From the NCBI GenBank assembly GCA_025194985.1, contig JAOANE010000026.1:1-21461 (forward strand): DNA of 21,461 bases, given 5' to 3'. This document shows positions 14,371 through 20,821 of the stretch, in pieces; position 1 is the first letter of the stretch; each line of letters starts with the position of its first letter. The notes below the pieces were generated by a model. The model did no database searches, had not been told where the DNA came from, and worked only from the letters and a program-made list of their open reading frames with translations. Made by a program: the position numbers and the translations under genes. This DNA is from Regnicoccus frigidus (lineage in GTDB: Bacteria > Cyanobacteriota > Cyanobacteriia > PCC-6307 > Cyanobiaceae).

Positions 14371-15567
14371 TTGAGGTCGTCCGGTTTGACCAGCTCTTCC
14401 TCCCCCACCCAGGCAACAGCTGAGGCGATCGAGCGCCTGCGCGCCTGGCCGGGTGAACAGCGCGTGGCGGTGGGTCTCTCCGGCGGCGTCGACAGCTCCT
14501 TGAGCGCGGCCTTGCTGGTGCAGGCCGGTTGGCAGGTGGAAGGACTCACCCTCTGGCTGATGAGCGGCAAGGGCAGCTGCTGCGCCGAGGGCCTCGTCGA
14601 TGCCGCCGGCATCTGCGAACAGTTGGCGGTGCCCCATCACGTAGTTGATTCGCGCGAACGCTTCAAGGCCGAAATCATCGATTTTCTTGTTGAGGGCTAC
14701 GCCGCAGGCGTGACCCCGCTTCCCTGCTCGCGCTGCAACCGGGAAGTGAAATTCACGCCCATGCTCGAGTGGGCGGCCGAGCAGCGGGGGATTGGCCGGA
14801 TCGCCACCGGTCACTACGCCCGGCTGCTGCCGGCGGAGCTGAGCCCCAGCGGGCGCACCCAGCTCCTGCGCGGCCTCGATGGCCAGAAAGACCAGAGCTA
14901 TTTCCTCTACGACCTGCCGCAGTCCGTGCTCGAGCGGCTGGTCTTTCCCCTCGGCGAGATCAGCAAGGCCGACACCCGGCTGGAAGCCGAACGGCTCGGG
15001 CTGCGCACCGCCTCCAAGCCAGAAAGCCAGGACCTCTGCTTAGCCGACCATCACGGCTCGATGAAGGCGTTCCTCGATGCCTACCTGCCGCCCCGTCAGG
15101 GCGAAATCTGCCTGGCCGATGGCACGGTTCTCGGCAGCCATGACGGCATCGAGCACTTCACCATCGGCCAACGCAAAGGCTTGGGCGTGGCCTGGCGCGA
15201 GCCGCTGCATGTGCTGCGCATCGATGCGGCCATGAACCGGGTGGTGGTAGCGCCGCGCTCTGAGGCGGCCCGTGGCGGTTGCCTGGTCGGGGCGGTCAAC
15301 TGGGTGTCGATCGACCCACCCAAGCGGCCGCTGGAGCTGGAGGTGCAGGTGCGTTACCGCAGCGCGCCGGTGCAGGCCCTGCTGACGCCGCTGGAGCCGA
15401 GCCTCGCCGATGCGGCCGCAGGCCGGCCGGCCCGCTGCCAGCTGCAGTTCAAGGAGGAACAGTTCTCGATCACCCCGGGCCAGGCGGCGGTCTTCTACGA
15501 CGGTGCCGTGCTGCTGGGCGGTGGGCTGATTCAGCCGGAACCTGCCACGGCGGCCTCTCACCAGTAG
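14371..15567 (+). CDS. mnmA: tRNA-specific 2-thiouridylase MnmA
   Basis: Thiolates U34 of tRNAs for Lys, Glu and Gln, using a sulfur relay and ATP. 398 residues. The PP-loop SGGVDSS is at 37-43. The first catalytic cysteine is probably C122 in SRCNREVKF, and the persulfide-bearing cysteine is C223 in SQDLCLAD. RIATGHYAR (143-151), KDQSYFLY (173-180) and HFTIGQRKGLGV (262-273) are characteristic. The start is TTG at 14371: an in-frame stop lies at 14350-14352 and no ATG occurs before the PP-loop, so TTG is the only start that keeps the N-terminal helix. Its start is 36 bases from the divergent nnr start, and its end overlaps the ferredoxin gene by 10 bases. Confidence 0.95.
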   Translation: MRSSGLTSSSSPTQATAEAIERLRAWPGEQRVAVGLSGGVDSSLSAALLVQAGWQVEGLTLWLMSGKGSCCAEGLVDAAGICEQLAVPHHVVDSRERFKAEIIDFLVEGYAAGVTPLPCSRCNREVKFTPMLEWAAEQRGIGRIATGHYARLLPAELSPSGRTQLLRGLDGQKDQSYFLYDLPQSVLERLVFPLGEISKADTRLEAERLGLRTASKPESQDLCLADHHGSMKAFLDAYLPPRQGEICLADGTVLGSHDGIEHFTIGQRKGLGVAWREPLHVLRIDAAMNRVVVAPRSEAARGGCLVGAVNWVSIDPPKRPLELEVQVRYRSAPVQALLTPLEPSLADAAAGRPARCQLQFKEEQFSITPGQAAVFYDGAVLLGGGLIQPEPATAASHQ

Positions 15568-15803
15568 GGATCGCTGGCGAGAGACACCGCCAGGGCACCG
15601 CTGCGGGCCGGAGGCACGCTGCTGATGCAGGCGCGTACCACACGCCCATTGACCTCGATTTCGCAGGCCCCGCAGCTTCCCCCCAGACAACCGGTGGGGA
15701 TCAACAGACCTGCAGCCGCCGCCGCTGCCAGCCAGTCACGGCCGCTGGGTTCGAGGGTAGTGCGGCCATCGGGCCAGGTGATCCTGACCAGGGAAGGGGT
15801 CAC
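15558..15803 (-). CDS. short [2Fe-2S] ferredoxin-like protein
   Basis: A soluble one-electron carrier candidate of 81 residues. Four cysteines, C39-x4-C44-x2-C47-x11-C59, lie in TGCLGGSCGACEIEVNG and VVRAC. The first three have plant-ferredoxin spacing, but the fourth follows after 11 residues, as in the [2Fe-2S] site of SdhB/FrdB and CoxS-type proteins, instead of about 29. The N-terminus (VRITWPDGRTTLEP) fits the beta-grasp fold and the C-terminus ends DPYW. The start is GTG at 15803, overlapping the cobQ stop by 4 bases (GTGA), so it is the third gene of a coupled operon. Its 3' end overlaps mnmA. The redox partner is unknown; a link to corrinoid metabolism is inferred only from position. 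Confidence 0.88.
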   Translation of the reverse strand: MTPSLVRITWPDGRTTLEPSGRDWLAAAAAAGLLIPTGCLGGSCGACEIEVNGRVVRACISSVPPARSGALAVSLASDPYW

Positions 15804-17419
15804 GGCAACAGGGGCGAACCGAGCGGCAGGGCCATTCTGGGTGGCAGATCGGTTTGGCGTCTGGGCAAAGCCAGCAGCGGCTCCAGGTTCACGTGGGCCT
15901 CGAAGGCATCAGCGAGACGATCGAGCAGGGCCTCGCGCTGGCAGCTGTGGTGGGGCTGGTCTTCGCTGAGGGCGGGCAGGTCCCGTTGCCTCCGCAGTTG
16001 ATTCAGCCAGCGGCGACGCCAGGGGCCACTTTCAAACACCCCATGCAGGTAGGTGCCGGCCACCACCCCACCGCCGGCGCTGGGCTGCCACCAGCCCAGA
16101 TCGGCCGCACTGGCCAGAGGCCGGCAGCCATGGCCTTGCTCCAGGCCGTTCTCCATCTCGGGCTCCAAGACCTGGCTGAGGCCCCGGTGCAACTCGAAAC
16201 CCGCCAGCTCCAGATCAGCCGGAGCGGGCCAGAGGGCCTGGGCCTGGCACTGGCGCAGGGCCTTGGCGGCGCCGAAGCGGGTGAGCAGCGGCAAATAGCC
16301 GAGGCCCGCCACAGTGCCTCCACCCCCGCCGGCACCGCCGCCACCCTCCAGCCCCTCGGGATCCTCCAGGGCCTTTCCCAGCATCTGCAGGCCACCGCAG
16401 AGTCCGAACAGGTGGCCACCCCCAGCCACGAAGCGCTCCAGCTCCGCCGCCATGGGGCTGGCTTTGAGGGCTGCCAGGTCGCGCAGTGTCTGCTTGCTGC
16501 CGGGAATCAGCACGGCATCGGGGCGGCCGAGCGCCTCGCCGGGGCGCAGCCAGCGCAGCCTCACGCTCGGTTCGGCTTCGAGCGGATCGAAATCGGAGAA
16601 ATTGCTGATCGACGGCAGCCGGATCACGGCGATCTCCAGCTCCGCGTCGGGTTTACGGGCGCGCCGTTCAAGCAGATCGAGGGAGTCTTCGGGGGGGAAG
16701 AGTTCATCGAGCCAGGGCATCACCCCCAGCACCGGAATCCCGGTTTCCCGCTCCAGCCAGCGGCGGCCTTCATCGAACAGGGAGCGCCGGCCGCGGAACC
16801 GGTTGATCAGGATGCCGCCGATCAAGGGCCGCTCAACGGGCCGCAGCAGGGCCAGGGTGCCGATGATCTGGGCAAACACGCCACCCCTTTCGATGTCGGC
16901 CACCAGCAGGCAGCGGGCCCCCAGGAACTGGGCCAGGCGCAGATTGGTGAGGTCGCGGTGCTGCAGGTTCACCTCCACCGGGCTGCCGGCCCCCTCCAGC
17001 ACCAGCCGTCCGCCGGGATGGGAGTCCTGAAGGCTGGCCAGGCCCTGGCGGATCGCCTGCCAGCCGGGGCGGAACCAGTCGCGGTAGTAGTGCTCCGCCT
17101 GGGCGACCCCCACCGACTGACCCAGGTGAATCAGCTCGCTGCGGCTATCGCCCTGGGGCTTGAGCAGCACCGGATTCATCGCCACCTCCGGCTCCAGGCC
17201 CGCCGCCCAGGCCTGCAGGGCTTGGCTGTAGGCCATCTCGCCGCCATCGCGGTCGACCCAGGCATTGAGGCTCATGTTCTGCCCCTTGAAGGGCAGGGGC
17301 TGCTCACCGCGGCGGCGCAGCACCCGGCAGAGGGCCGCTGTCATCAGTGATTTTCCAGCGCCACTGCTGGTGCCCAGCACCATCAGGGCGTGGGGATGCC
17401 CCAGCTGGCGGCCGCTCAT
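15800..17419 (-). CDS. cobQ: cobyric acid synthase CobQ
   Basis: Performs four glutamine-dependent amidations of adenosylcobyrinic acid a,c-diamide to adenosylcobyric acid in corrinoid synthesis. 539 residues. The ATP-binding N-terminal domain has LGTSSGAGKS (15-24) and PFKGQNMSLNAWV (43-55); the middle contains DIERGGVFAQIIGTL (175-189); the class I glutaminase domain has GLCGGLQMLG (339-348) with nucleophile C341, and GTYLHGVFES (455-464) with catalytic H459. A Gly-rich run (359-368) interrupts the usual sequence between the cysteine block and VAGLGYLPL. The start ATG at 17419 overlaps the preceding gene by 4 bases, and its stop overlaps the ferredoxin GTG by 4. I saw no cobalamin riboswitch upstream. 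Confidence 0.97.
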   Translation of the reverse strand: MSGRQLGHPHALMVLGTSSGAGKSLMTAALCRVLRRRGEQPLPFKGQNMSLNAWVDRDGGEMAYSQALQAWAAGLEPEVAMNPVLLKPQGDSRSELIHLGQSVGVAQAEHYYRDWFRPGWQAIRQGLASLQDSHPGGRLVLEGAGSPVEVNLQHRDLTNLRLAQFLGARCLLVADIERGGVFAQIIGTLALLRPVERPLIGGILINRFRGRRSLFDEGRRWLERETGIPVLGVMPWLDELFPPEDSLDLLERRARKPDAELEIAVIRLPSISNFSDFDPLEAEPSVRLRWLRPGEALGRPDAVLIPGSKQTLRDLAALKASPMAAELERFVAGGGHLFGLCGGLQMLGKALEDPEGLEGGGGAGGGGGTVAGLGYLPLLTRFGAAKALRQCQAQALWPAPADLELAGFELHRGLSQVLEPEMENGLEQGHGCRPLASAADLGWWQPSAGGGVVAGTYLHGVFESGPWRRRWLNQLRRQRDLPALSEDQPHHSCQREALLDRLADAFEAHVNLEPLLALPRRQTDLPPRMALPLGSPLLP

Positions 17420-17808
17420 AGCCGGGGCCGGTGACGGCGCAGGTTCTGGTGGATCCGCTCCGCCAGAGCGGCCCGGGGAATCTCACCAGGCCAGCCGGCC
17501 ACCAGCTCACGCCCCATCGGCGTCAGCCGCACGCGCTCAGTCAGGCCCTGGCCATCCACCTCACGGCGGAGCACACCGAGCTTGATCAGCCAGAGGAAAT
17601 GCTCCTCGACCCGGTCGGGACCCATCGAGACGAAACAGAACCTGCGCCAATCGGAGCGTTGGCAAAGCGCCTCGCTGCTGATCGCCTCGCCCTGCACCAG
17701 CGCATAGAACGCCCGCGAGAAGGGCAGACAGCGCAGACCGCTGGCGGCACGGCTGAGCGAGCGGGCGTCACTGATAAGTGCAGGACTGCTTGGGGAATCG
17801 CTCTCCAT
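17416..17808 (-). CDS. Npun_F0494 family protein (unknown function)
   Basis: A small soluble protein of 130 residues. The most characteristic block is FLWLIKLGVLRREVDGQGLT (70-89) followed by RVRLTPMGRELV (91-102); I recognise this as the pattern of a cyanobacteria-specific family annotated Npun_F0494. The C-terminus is basic (NLRRHRPRL). The LTPMGRELV ending resembles the wing of a winged-helix domain, but I cannot show DNA binding. The ATG at 17808 gives the family-like length; the open frame continues upstream to 17952 into the divergent maf gene and is probably not coding there. Its stop overlaps the cobQ start (ATGA), so it is the first gene of the cobQ-ferredoxin operon. Confidence 0.82.
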   Translation of the reverse strand: MESDSPSSPALISDARSLSRAASGLRCLPFSRAFYALVQGEAISSEALCQRSDWRRFCFVSMGPDRVEEHFLWLIKLGVLRREVDGQGLTERVRLTPMGRELVAGWPGEIPRAALAERIHQNLRRHRPRL

Positions 17809-17880
17809 CCCACGATTCTCTTGGATAACCGGCAGCGACGGTCGAGGATGACAGCCACCGTCTGCTGCCACGATCTGCCG

Positions 17881-18489
17881 ATGCAGGCTCTCTTGCTCGC
17901 TTCCGCCTCGCCGGCGCGCCGGCGCCTGCTGGAGCAGGCCGCCATTCCACACCGCTACGCCGTCAGTGGCGTTGACGAAGACGCGATTGCGTCCGGGGCG
18001 CCTCAGCTGGCAGCAGAGCTACTGGTGCAACGGCTGGCCAGGGCGAAAGCCGAAGCGCTGGCCGGAGCCGGAGTCGGAGTGGAGGAGCTGGTGCTGGGTT
18101 GCGATTCCGTGCTGGTCTTTGACAACGAGGTGTTTGGCAAGCCCGTCGATGCCGCCGAGGCGAGCCGGCGCTGGCGAAGGATGGCGGGCCAGTGGGCGGA
18201 GCTCCACACCGGCCACTGCCTGCGCCGCGGGCCGGCCGTATTGGCACCACTGCAGCTGACCACAGTGACCACCAGGGTTCAATTCGCGGCCCTCAGCGAC
18301 GCCGAAATTGACAGCTATGTGGCTACAGGCGAACCATTGCACTGCGCCGGTGGGTTTGCGCTTGAAGGCCGCGGTGGCCTACTGGTGGAGCAGATTGAGG
18401 GCTGCTTCAGCAACGTGATCGGCCTGAGCCTGCCGCTGTTGCGGCGCTGGTTGCAAGAAGAGTCAGCCGTCAACGAAACAGGTTGCTGA
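17881..18489 (+). CDS. maf: Maf family nucleotide pyrophosphatase
   Basis: Maf proteins hydrolyse non-canonical or selected nucleoside triphosphates (dTTP/UTP or m7GTP types) to monophosphates. 202 residues from the ATG at 17881. Signature features are LLLASASPARRRLL (4-17), the catalytic-site segment VLGCDSVLVFD (71-81) with D75, FGKP, and the C-terminal CAGGFALEGRGG and GCFSNVIGLSLPLL blocks. An in-frame ATG at 17848 would add 11 residues; it is closer to a GAGG sequence, but homology begins at 17881. Divergent from the Npun_F0494 gene with a 72-base gap, and overlapping the downstream convergent gene by 20 bases. Substrate subtype is not certain from sequence. Confidence 0.93.
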   Translation: MQALLLASASPARRRLLEQAAIPHRYAVSGVDEDAIASGAPQLAAELLVQRLARAKAEALAGAGVGVEELVLGCDSVLVFDNEVFGKPVDAAEASRRWRRMAGQWAELHTGHCLRRGPAVLAPLQLTTVTTRVQFAALSDAEIDSYVATGEPLHCAGGFALEGRGGLLVEQIEGCFSNVIGLSLPLLRRWLQEESAVNETGC

Positions 18490-19216
18490 AGACGTCCTGG
18501 AGGAAGTTGCTGGTTGGGTTGAAATCGCTGCTGCTCCCCTGCGGCCCCTGGTTTCCCCAGCTTGGATTCCGCGTTGACAGTTGCAGATCATCCCAGCGGA
18601 AGGCCACGGCCCCGTTGCGGTTGCTGATCTGGGCGGGCCTGAGGACATTGTTGGCGTCCCGCATCACCAGCCGTCCATCCCGGTTGAAGAAGCTGTATCG
18701 CCGTCCATCACTGAGCTCCACGTTGTAGGCGGTCCCATTGGACGTTTCGCGCCGATTGAGCTGGCAGGAGCCGTCGAAAAGGCCACGGTTGCCCCGGCGA
18801 AGCTCACAGGAGCGGCTGCCTTGGGCGGATTGCTGCGAGCCGTTGTTTCCCCAGGCTCCGTTGCTGCCGAACAGTTGCCTGCTGAGCGCGTTGCTGACGT
18901 TCTTGCCTCCCCGGCCGTCATCCCAGCAGGTTTGCTGGCGCAGATCGCAGACATCTCCATCGCTCAACTTGAACTGATTCGAGCGCCTGTTGCCCGACTG
19001 AGTGGAACTCAGTTCACGCTCGGCGTAGCTGCCGAAAAATTCGCGGGTGAGCGCCAAAGAAACACCTTGGGCGGTGTAGCACCTCCTGGCAGGCAGATCG
19101 CAGACCACGCCTTGGCGGGGAAAATCGATCGTGCTGGCTCTAGCAGCCACAGGCAGCAAGGCCAAGGGCAGGGCCGCATAGGCAAGGACGCGGCCGGTGA
19201 ATGGATGGAGAGGCAC
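18470..19216 (-). CDS. exported YcgJ-like protein with three Cys pairs
   Basis: A secreted or periplasmic protein of unknown function. With the GTG at 19216 it has 248 residues and a good signal peptide: a short basic start, the hydrophobic core VLAYAALPLALLPV and an AxA-type site ARA|S at about 27/28. Two related repeats follow, CDLPARRC with GVSLALTREFFG (39-46 and on) and CDLRQQTC with NVSNALSRQLFG (90-97 and on). A third pair, CELRRGNRGLFDGSC (137-151), precedes a DGRRYSFFNRDG segment. The CxxxxxxC plus S-x-L-T/S-R-x-x-F-G pattern resembles YcgJ/Fels-1-type proteins. A TTG at 19288 would add 24 residues and an unusually long n-region. The 3' end overlaps maf by 20 bases. Confidence 0.75.
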   Translation of the reverse strand: MPLHPFTGRVLAYAALPLALLPVAARASTIDFPRQGVVCDLPARRCYTAQGVSLALTREFFGSYAERELSSTQSGNRRSNQFKLSDGDVCDLRQQTCWDDGRGGKNVSNALSRQLFGSNGAWGNNGSQQSAQGSRSCELRRGNRGLFDGSCQLNRRETSNGTAYNVELSDGRRYSFFNRDGRLVMRDANNVLRPAQISNRNGAVAFRWDDLQLSTRNPSWGNQGPQGSSSDFNPTSNFLQDVFSNLFR

Positions 19217-19350
19217 GGGATCACAGCGTTGATCCTTCAAACGTAGGAACGATCGATCGATCAAACCTGTCCCAACTGTTTCTCTCAAGGCTGAGGTGAT
19301 GACAAGGCTGGTCTGGTTTCTGGCCTGACCTCTGATCTGTTCTGCCCATG

Positions 19351-19374
19351 AAAAAACCCCCGCAAATGCGGGGG
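19351..19374 (-). terminator. intrinsic terminator after psbC
   Basis: Perfect 7-bp stem CCCCCGC / GCGGGGG (19357-19363 with 19368-19374) around a 4-base loop, followed on the minus strand by six T's (19351-19356). It lies 58 bases past the psbC stop codon and ends the psbDC transcript before the exported-protein gene. Confidence 0.92.
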
Positions 19375-19432
19375 TAAGGGGGGTGAATGAACCCTGAACG
19401 AATGAACCGTGAACGTTGGATGGTTCGCGAGA

Positions 19433-20821
19433 TCAGTCGAGATCAGGCATGGCCAGGGTGGGCTCGGCCTTGCGGTCGATCCCTTTCTCGAAACCGGCCG
19501 CTGCGGCGCGGGCGCGGCCCGCATGCCAGAGGTGACCGACCAGAAAGAAGAAGGCCAGGATGAACTGGGTGGCAGAGAGCCACTGACGCACGTTCACGAA
19601 GTTCACCGAGTTGGGCTCGGTGATGATGCCGCCCACGGAGTTGAGGGAGGCGTTCGGAGCGTGGGTCATGTATTCAGCCGCCCGGCGCACTTGCCAGGGC
19701 TGAATGTCGTTCTGGAGCTTGTCGAGGCTGAGGCCATTCGGGCCACGCAGAGGCTCGAGCCAGGGGCCGCGGAAGTCCCAGAAACGCATGGTTTCACCAC
19801 CGAAGATGATTTCACCGGTGGGGGAGCGCATCAGGTACTTACCCAGGCCGGTGGGGCCCATGGCCGAACCGATGTTGGCACCGAGGCGTTGGTCACGCAC
19901 CAGGAAGGTGAAGCTCTGGGCCTGCGAAGACTCGGCATTGGTGGGGCCGTAGAACTCGGAGGGATAGGCGGTGTTGTTGAACCAGATGAAGGTGGAAGCG
20001 ATGAAGCTCATCAGGCTCAAGGCGCCGAGGCTGTAGCTCAGGTAGGCCTCACCGTTCCAGATGAAGGCACGACGCACCCAGCCGAAGGGCTTGGTGATCA
20101 CATGCCAGATGCCACCGAAGATGCAGATCAGGCCGACCCAGATGTGGCCACCGATGATGTCTTCCATTGAATTGACACCGATGATCCAGCCCTCGCCACC
20201 AAACGGAGCGGCGGTGAGATAGCCGAAGATCACGGCAGGGCTCAAGGTGGGGTTGGTGATCATGCGCACGTCACCACCACCCGGTGCCCAGGTGTCGTAG
20301 ACACCGCCGAAGAACATGGCCTTGAAGACCAGCAGCAAGGCGCCGACGCCCAGCAGGATCAGGTGATAACCAATGATGTTGGTCATCTGGTTCTTGTCAC
20401 GCCAGTCCTGGGAGAAGAAGGAGGAATAGTTCTCCAACACTTCAGGGCCGCGCAGGGCGTGATAAAGGCCGCCGAGGCCAAGCACGGCGGAGCTGATCAG
20501 GTGCAGAACACCGACCACAAAGAAGGGATAGAGGCTGGTGACTTCGCCGCCGGGGCCGACGCCGTAGCCAAGGGTGGCGACGTGCGGGAACAGGATCAGG
20601 CCCTGCTCGTACATCGGCTTATCGAGGCTGTAGTGACTCACCTCGAACAGCATCATCGCGCCTGCCCAGAACACCATCAGGCCGGCGTGGGCCACGTGGG
20701 CACCCAGCAGTCGGCCGGAGAGGTTGATCAGGCGGGCATTGCCTGCCCACCAGGCGTAGCCGGTGGAGTCAAGATCCTTGCCGCCAACGGCAACAAGGGA
20801 AGGATTAGAGAGCGTTACCAC
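19433..20821 (-). CDS. psbC: photosystem II CP43 chlorophyll-binding protein
   Basis: Core antenna of photosystem II in the thylakoid membrane; it binds chlorophyll a and helps ligate the Mn4CaO5 cluster. 462 residues with six membrane helices and the large lumenal loop between helices five and six. GGETMRFWD (341-349) carries E343 and R346, matching E354 and R357 of the well-studied thermophilic protein, the Mn ligand and nearby arginine. I used the GTG at 20821 because the sequence MVTLSNPSLVAVGGKDLDS and the 462-residue length fit cyanobacterial PsbC; the longer open frame to 20899 lies inside psbD. GAGG lies upstream within psbD at acceptable spacing. Overlaps psbD by 17 bases. Confidence 0.97.
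   Translation of the reverse strand: MVTLSNPSLVAVGGKDLDSTGYAWWAGNARLINLSGRLLGAHVAHAGLMVFWAGAMMLFEVSHYSLDKPMYEQGLILFPHVATLGYGVGPGGEVTSLYPFFVVGVLHLISSAVLGLGGLYHALRGPEVLENYSSFFSQDWRDKNQMTNIIGYHLILLGVGALLLVFKAMFFGGVYDTWAPGGGDVRMITNPTLSPAVIFGYLTAAPFGGEGWIIGVNSMEDIIGGHIWVGLICIFGGIWHVITKPFGWVRRAFIWNGEAYLSYSLGALSLMSFIASTFIWFNNTAYPSEFYGPTNAESSQAQSFTFLVRDQRLGANIGSAMGPTGLGKYLMRSPTGEIIFGGETMRFWDFRGPWLEPLRGPNGLSLDKLQNDIQPWQVRRAAEYMTHAPNASLNSVGGIITEPNSVNFVNVRQWLSATQFILAFFFLVGHLWHAGRARAAAAGFEKGIDRKAEPTLAMPDLD

Noticed and set aside
15854..17350. 498-codon plus-strand frame opposite cobQ
   Set aside because: Antisense shadow; the sense strand has intact amidotransferase motifs and overlaps its operon neighbours properly.
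17809..17880. Cobalamin riboswitch ahead of the cobQ operon
   Set aside because: No B12-box-like sequence or long structured leader; the gap to the divergent maf gene is only 72 bases.
17809..17952. 48-residue N-terminal extension of the Npun_F0494 protein
   Set aside because: It would run through the divergent promoter region and into maf, and the family length fits the ATG at 17808.
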